Below are positions 27,585 through 35,327 of a DNA stretch of 64,000 nucleotides, in pieces. The translations under genes and the position numbers were made by a program. The notes beneath the pieces are model-generated. The model worked only from the letters and a program-made list of their open reading frames with translations. It did no database searches and was not told the DNA's origin. The first letter of the stretch is position 1. Each line of letters begins with the position of its first letter. This DNA comes from JAJPHU01 sp035553375 (GTDB lineage Bacteria > Planctomycetota > Planctomycetia > Gemmatales > Gemmataceae): NCBI GenBank assembly GCA_035553375.1, contig DATNCY010000047.1:1-64000 (forward strand). Reading direction: 5' to 3'.

Positions 27585-28298
27585 ATGCGTCCTCCCATCA
27601 AATGGTTCCTGACCGCCGTTCTCGCTTTGCTGGTGACTTGCCCTGCCTTCGGACAATTACTCTCGGGTATGTTGCCTATTCTGCAAAATGGACTGGATAC
27701 GCCGATTCTGCTCTCGAACAGGGGAGTGCGGAAAGAAATCAAGCTGACCGACGAGCAGTACGACAAGGTTCACAAGATCATCAAGGAAGTGCGTGACAAG
27801 TATCAGCCCGATCTCGCCAAGGCGCGCGCCGACGGGGACAATGCGAAGTTCGTGAAGCTGGTGGCCGACTCCACGCTGGAGACGCGCGAGCGCGTCAACA
27901 AGGCCGTGCCGGATATTCTCTCGCCGGAACAGGCTAAACGCCTTAAACAGATACAAATTCAAGTCAATGGCCTGATCTCCCTCAACAAGCCCGAAGTGCA
28001 AAAGGAGCTGAAACTCAGCGACAAGCAGAAAGACGAAATCAAAGAGATTGGGGACAAGCTTAAGAGTGACATTGCCGGGGTCGTGAAGGATGCGCTCGCC
28101 GCGCCGTCGCAACGGCTTCTGGAGAAGGCTCGCAAGGCGGCCGAGACGGTTGGTAAAATCAAGTCGTTGAACCAGGAGGCTACTCAAAAAGCGCTCGCCA
28201 AGCTGACCGAGGATCAGAAAACAACTTGGCACGAGATGACGGGTGATAAATTTGACTTCAAATTCGATCTGATGAACCGTCCGCGCAGCCGTCCTTGA
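27585..28298 (+). CDS. secreted helical protein with Spy/CpxP-like motifs
   Basis: A 237-residue exported protein with a signal peptide ending at about residue 23 (CPAFG). The mature part is almost entirely helical and charged. It repeats a short motif like that in Spy/CpxP periplasmic proteins: LTDEQYDKVHKIIKEV, LSPEQAKRLKQIQ, LSDKQKDEIKEIGDKL, LTEDQKTTWHEM. These repeats suggest a periplasmic chaperone- or stress-like role (inference). The family is frequent in Gemmata relatives. The stop is followed by the nested palindrome. Confidence 0.83.
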   Translation: MRPPIKWFLTAVLALLVTCPAFGQLLSGMLPILQNGLDTPILLSNRGVRKEIKLTDEQYDKVHKIIKEVRDKYQPDLAKARADGDNAKFVKLVADSTLETRERVNKAVPDILSPEQAKRLKQIQIQVNGLISLNKPEVQKELKLSDKQKDEIKEIGDKLKSDIAGVVKDALAAPSQRLLEKARKAAETVGKIKSLNQEATQKALAKLTEDQKTTWHEMTGDKFDFKFDLMNRPRSRP

Positions 28299-28320
28299 AT
28301 GGCTACTGGACAAACCCCAG

Positions 28321-28489
28321 CCAGCCCGCAGCGCCAGCAAGGGAAGGATTTACCCCTTTCGCATCCCGTTAAGTGTGAACCCTCTTACTCCCCTCTCCCC
28401 CGAGTACGGGGGAGAGGGGAGCCGAGTCAGCGACCGCTTAACGGGATGCGAAAGGGGAATGAGTTTCCCTTGCTGGCGCTGCGGGCTGG
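28321..28489. repeat. three palindromes nested one inside another
   Basis: Outer arms of 25 bp (28321-28345 with 28465-28489, the CAGCGCCAGCAAGGG family), middle arms of 21 bp (28353-28373 with 28437-28457), and inner arms of 15 bp (28388-28402 with 28407-28421, CTCCCCTCTCCCCCG). All arms are perfect and the three sequences are unrelated. Confidence 0.92.
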
Positions 28490-28595
28490 CAAGGGGTTGT
28501 CCGAACATCCCCCTTTCGTCTCTCTGCCGGGTGGGTTAAACTAGCGAAAGTTACACCGAGATGTTGCGACTCAACCGATTTCGTGAGGACTGATC

Positions 28596-29588
28596 GTGAC
28601 CAACGGGGATCGTTCGCTGGCCATCTTCATCGACTTCGAGAACCTCGCCCTGGGTTTTCAGGGGCGGCGCGATCGCTTCGACATTGTGCGCGTTCTCGAA
28701 CGCTTGGTGGAGAAAGGCAAGATCGTCTGCAAGAAGGCGTATGCCGACTGGAGCCGTTTCGCCAGCTTCACCACGCAGCTGCACGAGGCCGCCATCGAGT
28801 TGATTGAGATTCCGCGCCGCGCCCAGAGCGGCAAAAACTCCGCCGACATCCGGCTGTGTGTCGATGCGATGGACCTGTCCTATTCCAAGGATCACATCGA
28901 TACTTTCGTCGTCGTTTCCGGCGACAGTGATTTCTCGCCGCTGGTGTCCAAGCTCAAAGAGTTGGGCAAGCATGTCATTGGCCTGGGCATGCAGGAATCG
29001 ACTTCTGATCTGTTGCGCGACAACTGCGACGAGTTCATCTACTACGAGGATCTCGGCCAGGCGCCGACGCTGGCGCCGACGATCGACACACACCTGCCGG
29101 AAACCAAACGCAAGGCGTTCGCGCTGCTGCTGGAATCGCTGCTGGCTCTGCGCCGCGAGAATAAGGAAGTGCTGTGGTCGTCGATGATTAAGGACACGAT
29201 GAAGCGCAAGAAGCCTTCCTTCAACGAATCGTATCACGGCTATCGCACCTTCAGCGAGTTGCTGGAAGACGCCCAGAAGGAAGGGTTGGTCGATCTGGAG
29301 ACGGATAAACGCAGCCGAACCTATGTCGTGACGCGCTTCGGAGAGGAAAAACAGGTTCAGGCCGAAGGGACCCCAACACTCGCGAAAAAGAAATCGCGGC
29401 GACGGCGCGGTTCCTCCAAACGCAAGGTGCAGGGCGCGATGATCGAGCCGAAAAACGGTCCCTCGCTCTTGCCCGCCGACGCGGTGCAATCCGCCGCACC
29501 CACGGAGACGCCCACGCCACGCGAGCCGGAGATGGAGACGCCTCCGCCGGTCGAATCCACGATTGACGATCGTGATATTCGTTTTTGA
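28596..29588 (+). CDS. NYN-domain RNA-binding protein with LOTUS/OST-HTH domain
   Basis: A 330-residue protein. Residues 6-160 are a NYN/LabA-like PIN-type nuclease domain: IFIDFENL (metal Asp), SADIRLCVDAMDL, VVVSGDSDFSPLV (acidic pair), and IGLGMQESTSDLLRDNCDEF. Residues 170-255 match an OST-HTH/LOTUS winged helix (KRKAFALLLESLLALRREN, NESYHGYRTFSELLEDAQKE). The tail is basic (KKKSRRRRGSSKRK) then Pro-rich and disordered. This order is usual in bacterial LabA-type proteins thought to bind or cut RNA. The start is GTG with GAGGA upstream. Confidence 0.9.
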   Translation: MTNGDRSLAIFIDFENLALGFQGRRDRFDIVRVLERLVEKGKIVCKKAYADWSRFASFTTQLHEAAIELIEIPRRAQSGKNSADIRLCVDAMDLSYSKDHIDTFVVVSGDSDFSPLVSKLKELGKHVIGLGMQESTSDLLRDNCDEFIYYEDLGQAPTLAPTIDTHLPETKRKAFALLLESLLALRRENKEVLWSSMIKDTMKRKKPSFNESYHGYRTFSELLEDAQKEGLVDLETDKRSRTYVVTRFGEEKQVQAEGTPTLAKKKSRRRRGSSKRKVQGAMIEPKNGPSLLPADAVQSAAPTETPTPREPEMETPPPVESTIDDRDIRF

Positions 29589-29712
29589 CACGAGGCGATT
29601 ACTCTCCCCGTGAGCTACGCTAGAATAGCCGGCTCACGGAGCAAGCCGAAACATCCACTCGCTCCGCGAGTGGACCACTCTCTCCGTGTCCTCCTCACCA
29701 AGGAATATCATC

Positions 29713-30975
29713 ATGAAGTGGACCTTATTGCAATTGTTAATGGGTGCGCTGACGCTTACGGGCGGTCTATCCATCCAGGCTGCCGAGCCGCTGACGCAGG
29801 AACAGTTCGCCGATCTGCATCTACTCATCAAGCCCAGCGCGAAAGAAGATCGCTGGAATCGCATTCCCTGGCAATCGAGTTTGTGGGAGGCGCGGCGGCA
29901 GGCGGCCGCCAAGGGCAAACCGATTTTCCTCTGGGAGATGGACGGCCATCCGCTCGGCTGCACCTGAAACAACGGTGTCGTGGGCCGTGCGCTCGCGTTC
30001 TCCGATGACGAAATCATTCGCCTGGCCACCGAGGAATACATCGCCGTTACCGGCGACGACTGGTATCAGCGCCGCCGACGCGATGCCGAGGGCGACTTCT
30101 TCCGCCGGGTGGTCAATCAAAATCCCCATAAAGCTCCGGAGGGACAGAGCCGTCAGGGGTTGTATTGCTTCACGGCTTCCGGCAAGCTCTTGGCTTACAA
30201 GAACCATCAGGATGCCGAGAGTGTGCGCGAGATGCTGGAACAAGGATTGGCTGCGTGGAATCGCCTGCCCAATAGTGTGCGCCGTCCCGGCGTCGTCAAG
30301 GTGCCCGAACCGGGCAAGCTCGATGCCCGTTACACGCGCACGCCGCCGGTCGGTGGATTAGTCCTCAATGTCTTCACGCGCATCCTCGACCGCGATCGTC
30401 AGGGCAAATGCGTCAAGGGAAGTTGTTCGTTCGCCGGTGGCGATCTGTCCGCGCGCGATCATCTGTGGTTGAAGCAGGGCGAGTGGCGGCGTCTTGTTCC
30501 GGCGACGGCGAAGAAGGGCGATCAGTTCGAGATGCCGGCGACCGTGGCCGAGCGTTTGCTGTGCTATCATCTGGTGGATAACACGCGCGGCGAACCGCCT
30601 TTCTGGGCGAGCAAGGACATCCGCGCGAAACGCCTGACGTGGACCGTCGTGCAGGCCACGGCCCAGGACTTGCGACTGCGTCTGGACGGCAATGTTCTGC
30701 TCGCCACCAACGAGAATCCGGCGAAAGCGCGGCGCGGCTACGAGGCACGCTTGCTCGGTTATCTGCACTACGACCGCGTTCGCAAGATCATTGACCGCCT
30801 CGATGTCGTCGCCTTCGGCGACCACTGGGGCGAGGGCGAGTACACGCCGGGGGCGCGGCCGGGCCGTAAACCGCTCGGCATCGCTCTGGAACTGAGCGCC
30901 GGTAAGCAAGCGGCGGATCGCGTGCCACCGGAAGCGGCCCGCGATCTGGAAGATTATCTCGGACGCGATCGATAA
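29713..30975 (+). CDS. thioredoxin-like exported protein with in-frame TGA (candidate selenoprotein)
   Basis: Read through a single TGA at 29965-29967, this gives 420 residues. A signal peptide (1-22, ending IQAAEP) is followed by a thioredoxin-like segment: AAAKGKPIFLWEMDGHPLGC, Thr84, position 85 = TGA, then NNGVVGRALAFSDDEIIRL and EEYIAVTGDDW. The rest (140-420) has no family I recognise. The TGA falls where thioredoxin-like proteins carry their redox motif and gives Cys83-Thr-Sec85. Frame, composition and domain run on unchanged across it. The ATG has AAGGA upstream; the downstream half has no ribosome site. Alternatives: a nonsense mutation, a sequencing error, or a two-piece gene. No sel genes are in the window. 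Confidence 0.6.
29976..30010 (+). promoter_or_regulatory. possible bacterial SECIS hairpin after the TGA
   Basis: An 8-bp stem with one bulge can form between 29976-29983 and 30002-30010, leaving a loop that opens with G at 29984, 16 bases past the TGA. Spacing and a G at the start of the loop fit bacterial SECIS rules; the 18-base loop is larger than usual. A shorter competing hairpin (29970-29989) is also possible. The fold was done by eye. Confidence 0.25.
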
Positions 30976-30987
30976 ATAGCGATGGAC

Positions 30988-31034
30988 CAGCCTGCGGCGC
31001 CAGCAAGGGAGTCCGTTGCCGGCGCTGCGGGCTA
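30988..31034. repeat. decayed inverted repeat, CAGCGCCAGCAAGGG family
   Basis: Arms are recognisable (GCGGCGCCAGCAAGGGA and TTGCCGGCGCTGCGG) but mismatched, after the candidate selenoprotein stop and overlapping the leader of the next gene. It looks like an ageing copy. Confidence 0.65.
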
Positions 31035-31045
31035 GTGATGTAATC

Positions 31046-32455
31046 ATGCCAAGAGTTGTCATCGTCGGCGGTGGAATCTCGGGGCTGGCCCTCGCCTATC
31101 GGCTCGAACAACGGATGCCGGACACGGACGTGATCGTTGTGGAGGAGCGTTCGCGTCTGGGCGGCAGCATCGGCACCGAGCGCCACGAGGGCTTCCAGAT
31201 TGAAATCGGCCCCAACGGTTTCCTCGATAACAAGCCGTTTACCCTCGCCCTGTGCCGCGAACTGGGGCTGGGCGATCATCTTCTCGTCGCCAGCGATGCC
31301 GCGCGGCGCAATCGTTATCTGTTCCTCGATGGCCGGCTGCGTCTGTTGCCGAACAGTCTGCTCTCCCTGCTTTCGACCGATGCGCTCAGCTGGCGCACAC
31401 GTTTCCTTCTGCTGGCCGAGCGTTTTCGTCCACGGCGACGGAGCAATGGTGACGAGTCCATCGACGCCTTCGTCCGCCGGCGCGTCGGTCCTGAGATGGC
31501 CGAGACGCTGGCCGATGCGTTCGTGACCGGCATTTACGCCGGCGATCCAAAACTGATGAGCGTGCAGGCCGCCTTTCCGCGTCTGGCCGCCCTGGAGCGC
31601 GATCATGGCAGTGTCCTGCGTGGTATGGCGCGAAGCGCTCGCCAGCGTCGCGCCGAAGCGGCGGCGCGCGGCGAACCGCCGTCCTCCGGGCGCATGTGGT
31701 CTTTCCGCGAAGGATTGGGACTGCTGATCGACCGGCTGCGCGAGCGTCTCCACTCTCCCCCGCTGACCGGCGTCACCGTGCGGACGGTTCGCCGATTGAC
31801 CGACAACGGCTGGCGCGTGCAGAGCGATGGCCGCGATGGCTGGGACGCGGAGGCGGTGGTGCTGGCATGCCCCGCCTATCAGCAAGCGGTGATCCTCGCC
31901 GACGAAGATGCGGATCTGGCGGCGAGCATCGACGGTATCCCCTACAACCGCGTGGCGGTTGTGGCGCTGGGTTATCGTGCCGCGGAGGTGCCAGGATCGC
32001 TGGAGGGATTTGGCTATCTGTCACCGCAGCGCCAACGGCATGATGTGCTTGGTGTGCAGTGGTGTTCGTCGATCTATCCGGATCGAACGCCGCCCGGCAT
32101 GGTGCTGCTGCGCGCCATGTGCGGCGGATGGAATCGACCGCAAATGCTCGATTGGGACGACGCGCGTCTGGTAGGCGCGGTGCGCGATGACCTACGGCGA
32201 GCGATGGGAATTCGCGTGCCGCCGATCTTTCAACACATCATCCGTTGGCCGCGAGCGATTCCCCAATATCACCTGGGACATCTCGACCGCGTCGCCTGGA
32301 TCGAAGCTCGGTTGTCGCGCCATCCCGGTTTGTTTTTAGGCGGCAACGCCTATCGCGGTGTGGCCCTCAATGACTGCGTCGAGCAGGGCGATGCGCTGGC
32401 CGAACAGGTGGTTCGGTATTTGTCGGCCGAATCAGACGTGCCTTCAAAATTGTAA
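31046..32455 (+). CDS. hemY: protoporphyrinogen/coproporphyrinogen oxidase (HemY type)
   Basis: A 469-residue FAD enzyme that performs the six-electron oxidation of protoporphyrinogen IX (or coproporphyrinogen III) in haem synthesis. The N-terminal dinucleotide site is VVIVGGGISGLALAYRLE, followed by GGSIGTERHEGFQIEIGPNG, the substrate-domain block FVTGIYAGDPKLMSVQAAFP, and the C-terminal FAD motif LFLGGNAYRGVALNDCVEQG. Length and motifs are standard for the family (also called HemG in some annotations). No other haem genes are nearby. I start at the Met directly before PRVVIVGGG; upstream in-frame codons come from the repeat. Confidence 0.93.
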   Translation: MPRVVIVGGGISGLALAYRLEQRMPDTDVIVVEERSRLGGSIGTERHEGFQIEIGPNGFLDNKPFTLALCRELGLGDHLLVASDAARRNRYLFLDGRLRLLPNSLLSLLSTDALSWRTRFLLLAERFRPRRRSNGDESIDAFVRRRVGPEMAETLADAFVTGIYAGDPKLMSVQAAFPRLAALERDHGSVLRGMARSARQRRAEAAARGEPPSSGRMWSFREGLGLLIDRLRERLHSPPLTGVTVRTVRRLTDNGWRVQSDGRDGWDAEAVVLACPAYQQAVILADEDADLAASIDGIPYNRVAVVALGYRAAEVPGSLEGFGYLSPQRQRHDVLGVQWCSSIYPDRTPPGMVLLRAMCGGWNRPQMLDWDDARLVGAVRDDLRRAMGIRVPPIFQHIIRWPRAIPQYHLGHLDRVAWIEARLSRHPGLFLGGNAYRGVALNDCVEQGDALAEQVVRYLSAESDVPSKL

Positions 32456-32458
32456 CTG

Positions 32459-32502
32459 GATTTTGGCGAACGGCCGGCGTCAGCCGGCCGTTCGCCAAAA
32501 TC
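32459..32502 (+). terminator. perfect hairpin, GGCGAACGGCCGGC family
   Basis: A 20-bp perfect stem with a 4-base loop (gtca) that begins right after the hemY stop. The arm starts with GATTTT and ends with AAAATC. It is a minimal copy of the dispersed palindrome family and would serve as a terminator. Confidence 0.7.
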
Positions 32503-32544
32503 GAGAGGGACACCCCGCGGCTCCGATGCGAGTGGAAACCCCTC

Positions 32545-32573
32545 TTGACACGTCAGTCATAATGTCTTACCCT
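32545..32573 (+). promoter_or_regulatory. promoter and possible operator of the blaI-like gene
   Basis: TTGACA at 32545-32550, 17-base spacer, TACCCT at 32568-32573. The -35 overlaps an inverted repeat, TGAC-ac-GTCA, with a further TCA beside it. It could be the operator through which the BlaI-type repressor controls its own operon; that is inference. Confidence 0.45.
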
Positions 32574-32605
32574 GCACTCAGTCTTCATGTCTGATGGAGA
32601 GCTTT

Positions 32606-33007
32606 ATGGCGAGAACTCCCCAAGATGTCACGGACACCGAACTGACAATCCTGCAACTGCTGTGGGACAGCGGCCCGGCGACGATCCGCCAGTTGACCGA
32701 TGTTCTTTATCCCGGCGGCGGCACGGCTCAGTATGGTACCGTGCAAAAACTGCTCGATCGATTGGAGTCCAAGAACTGCGTCCAGCGCGATCGGACGCCC
32801 GCCGCCCACACGTTCGCGGCGTCCATCGCGCGCGAAGACCTGATTGGCCGGCGTTTGCAGGACATGGCCGAGAAACTGTGCGGCGGCTCGCTGACGCCTT
32901 TGTTAACGCATCTGGTGCGCACCAAGAGACTGTCGGCCCGCGAGCGTCAGGAGCTGCGCGGCCTCATTGATGAACTGGATCACAAGGGCAAAAAGGGATC
33001 GCGCTGA
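32606..33007 (+). CDS. BlaI/MecI-family transcriptional repressor
   Basis: A 133-residue winged-helix repressor of the BlaI/MecI/CopY family. DNA-binding block: VTDTELTILQLLWDSGPATI and, as the wing, GTVQKLLDRLESKNCVQRDR. The C-terminal half is the dimerisation/cleavage part. In the known systems a membrane protease co-receptor cuts the repressor to free the operon; the M56 gene that follows 13 bases downstream fits that scheme. The inducer is unknown. GGAGAG precedes the ATG at 32606; a GTG-style start 12 bases earlier is less likely. Confidence 0.92.
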   Translation: MARTPQDVTDTELTILQLLWDSGPATIRQLTDVLYPGGGTAQYGTVQKLLDRLESKNCVQRDRTPAAHTFAASIAREDLIGRRLQDMAEKLCGGSLTPLLTHLVRTKRLSARERQELRGLIDELDHKGKKGSR

Positions 33008-33020
33008 GGGAGGGACTGCC

Positions 33021-34793
33021 GTGGACAACTTGCTGAGCATCGGTCTGAGTAACGCGGTGGCCGCGGCGCTGTTGGCCCTCGTCGCGATCGCCGCCGGCGC
33101 GATCTGCCGCCGTCCGGCGCTGATACATGGGTTGTGGCTGCTGGTTTTACTCAAATTGGTGACGCCGCCGTTGGTACGCATTCCCATCGCCTGGCCGACA
33201 AACTCGGACCCAACTTCGCTCTCTGTCGCGGCTGCTGTCGATGAATCATCTCCAGCCGTTGTCCCGTCCGCAGTGGAGCAGACGCCCCCGATCCCGCCGG
33301 AAGCGCCCGTCGCGTTCCTCGTCGTGGAGGAGGAAGCATCGGCTCCGCTCGAAGCCGCGTTTGCTCCCCCGCCGATGGCGCCGCCCGATGAACCGTTGTG
33401 GCCGCGTTTGCTGTCTGTCGCGTGGTTGACGGGTTCGCTGGGCTGGTTTGCGCTGGCGCTGGCGCGGTTGCAGCGTTTCCACCGTCTGCTTCGTTATTCC
33501 CAGCCGGCTTCGCTGCTCTTGCAAGAACGCACGCAACGACTGTCGCGCCGGCTGGGTATGTACCGCTGTCCGCGGGTCGGTCTGCTGCCGGGCCGTCTGG
33601 CACCGATGCTCTGGGCCATCGGCGGTTCGCCGCGTTTGCTCCTGCCGGCGGATCTACCCCGTTTGCTTAGCGAGGAGCAACTCGATACGTTGCTTGTCCA
33701 TGAACTGGCTCATCTGCGCCGCCGGGATCATTGGGTTCGCGCCCTGGAATTCGTGGTCATGGGCTTGTACTGGTGGCACCCCATCGTTTGGTACGCCCGC
33801 CGCGAACTGCGCGAGGCCGAGGAACAGTGCTGCGATGCCTGGGTTGTCTCCACGCTACCCGCTGCCGGCCGCACCTATGCCTCGGCGCTGATGGATACAC
33901 TCGATTTTCTCGCCACGACTCCGTCCGCTGTGCCGCCGTTGGCCAGTGGATTGAGTCACGTTTCCAATCTCAAAAGGAGGCTGACGATGATTATGTGTGG
34001 CACCACTCCCCGTGCCCTGAGTTGGCCGGGCTATCTGGCCGTCCTCGCGTTCGGCGTGTTCTTCCTACCACTGCTGCCGGCGCTGCATGCGCAGGCACCG
34101 AGCAAGGAAAAAAGCGAGAAAAGAGCCATCCTCATTTTAGGGGACGACTCCGACAACAAGGCGGACCTCGCGCGGGCCAAGGCGAAACTCGCGCAGATGG
34201 AAGCACAGCTTCAGCAAAAGATGGCGGATGTCGCCAAGGCCAAGGCGGAGTTAGAAGCCGCGGCCAAGCAGGTTCGTCTCGGCGAACAGAACTTGGAACG
34301 TCCCCACCAGCCCCGCATGGTTTTGCGATTGGACAAGGCGGTAATTACAGCCGGTCCCGAACACAAACCTGGCAAGGTTGAAGAGGGAAATAAAAAGGCG
34401 ATTCGCATTGAAGTGGTCGTCGGACCCGATGTGAAGGCGGATAACCTCAAGGATTTGCTCAAAAAGCTCGAAAGTATCGCCTCTGAAAAACAAGGCTGCG
34501 TCATCGTGATCCGCCGGGAAGCGGCCGCGTCTCCAAAACCCGCCGCTGGATTCCGGATTGTGCCAGTCACGCCGGAGGGGATACGTTTTTCTCTTCCCGT
34601 GACCATTAGAGAGAAACCCGCGCCGACGAATGCTCCACCAGAGAAACGCCTCAACGATCTCGAAAAGAAGTTGGAGAAACTGTTACAGGAAATGCAGGAA
34701 TTGCGAAAGGAAATGAAGACGCGGCCGGGTGTTAAACTAGACTTGGACAAGCGCCCTGGCGTCCTCTACGATAAGCTCGATTCACCGCGATGA
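33021..34793 (+). CDS. M56/BlaR1-type membrane metalloprotease with coiled-coil tail
   Basis: A 590-residue integral membrane protease of the BlaR1/M56 group. N-terminal helices (NLLSIGLSNAVAAALLALVA and following) lead to the zinc motif LLVHELAHLRRRDHW with metal Glu in EAEEQCCDAWVV, and a further membrane helix near residue 340 (PGYLAVLAFGVFFLPLLPAL). The extracellular C-terminus is not a penicillin-binding domain but a long charged coiled coil (KADLARAKAKLAQMEAQLQQ and on to about residue 435) and a second helical part with GVKLDLDKRPG. It forms an operon with the blaI-like gene. The start is GTG after AGGGA. Confidence 0.88.
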   Translation: MDNLLSIGLSNAVAAALLALVAIAAGAICRRPALIHGLWLLVLLKLVTPPLVRIPIAWPTNSDPTSLSVAAAVDESSPAVVPSAVEQTPPIPPEAPVAFLVVEEEASAPLEAAFAPPPMAPPDEPLWPRLLSVAWLTGSLGWFALALARLQRFHRLLRYSQPASLLLQERTQRLSRRLGMYRCPRVGLLPGRLAPMLWAIGGSPRLLLPADLPRLLSEEQLDTLLVHELAHLRRRDHWVRALEFVVMGLYWWHPIVWYARRELREAEEQCCDAWVVSTLPAAGRTYASALMDTLDFLATTPSAVPPLASGLSHVSNLKRRLTMIMCGTTPRALSWPGYLAVLAFGVFFLPLLPALHAQAPSKEKSEKRAILILGDDSDNKADLARAKAKLAQMEAQLQQKMADVAKAKAELEAAAKQVRLGEQNLERPHQPRMVLRLDKAVITAGPEHKPGKVEEGNKKAIRIEVVVGPDVKADNLKDLLKKLESIASEKQGCVIVIRREAAASPKPAAGFRIVPVTPEGIRFSLPVTIREKPAPTNAPPEKRLNDLEKKLEKLLQEMQELRKEMKTRPGVKLDLDKRPGVLYDKLDSPR

Positions 34794-34800
34794 AATGACG

Positions 34801-34845
34801 AAGCCGCTTGCGGCTTAGCGTTACTCGCTAAGCCGCAAGCGGCTT
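34801..34845. repeat. perfect hairpin between convergent genes
   Basis: 20-bp perfect stem (34801-34820 with 34826-34845), 5-base loop, AAGCCGCTTGCGGCTTAGCG arm. It lies 8 bases after the M56 stop and 17 bases before the end of the small basic gene, so it could terminate both transcripts. Confidence 0.85.
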
Positions 34846-34862
34846 TACATCGCGGCAACCCA

Positions 34863-35129
34863 TTACTTCTTGCCGCCCTTCGTCTCGGCCTTCTTCTCGC
34901 CGGCTGGAGCAGCGGCGGCCTCGGCACCTTCGGCAGCCGTCTCCTCTTCCTTCACCTTCTTGGCCTTCTTGGCGATCTTCAACACACGCACTTTCGGCAG
35001 GTTGAAAGGACTACGCCCTTCCTTCCAGCGTTCCTCATCTTGCAGCACTTTGATCCGTTCGCCGCGCGTCAGCACATTGCGCGAACGCGCCAATTGGTTT
35101 TTGCGACGCAGACTTTTATCGATGGACAT
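34863..35129 (-). CDS. small basic protein (Chlamydia/Verrucomicrobia/Planctomycetes type)
   Basis: An 88-residue protein matching the TIGR04137 family: MSIDKSLRRKNQLARSRNVL then TRGERIKVLQDEERWKEGRS. The family is confined to the PVC superphylum and is suspected to associate with the ribosome or rRNA. After the conserved 50 residues this one has a low-complexity tail of Lys/Ala/Glu (KKAKKVKEEE and AEGAEAAAAPAGEKK). A useful lineage marker for this window. It is divergent from the LarA-like gene across a GTTTCGCGCGAAAC core element. Confidence 0.9.
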   Translation of the reverse strand: MSIDKSLRRKNQLARSRNVLTRGERIKVLQDEERWKEGRSPFNLPKVRVLKIAKKAKKVKEEETAAEGAEAAAAPAGEKKAETKGGKK

Positions 35130-35244
35130 GGCTCAATCCGTCCCTTGTCACGAACGTGGGAAAACTTAGCTGGTATGATAGAGGCGGTCGCGCCGGTGGA
35201 CAAGAGCGGACCCGGACGCGAGAATAGGTTTAGCCATCGCTTGG

Positions 35245-35260
35245 CGTTTCGCGCGAAACG
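35245..35260. repeat. CGTTTCGCGCGAAACG palindrome
   Basis: A 16-base perfect palindrome between the divergent small basic protein and LarA-like genes. Outer arms are decayed compared with the copies at 24705, 48664 and 54555. Confidence 0.75.
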
Positions 35261-35327
35261 AAAACTCGCGCTCTGCTGCGCGTCGCGGCTATATGAAGAA
35301 GCTCTTTTACCAACCTGCTGAGTCATC

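Noticed and set aside
29980..30975. Independent gene starting at the GTG after the TGA
   Set aside because: No ribosome site, no signal peptide, and it begins in the middle of a thioredoxin-like domain; a single recoded gene explains it better.
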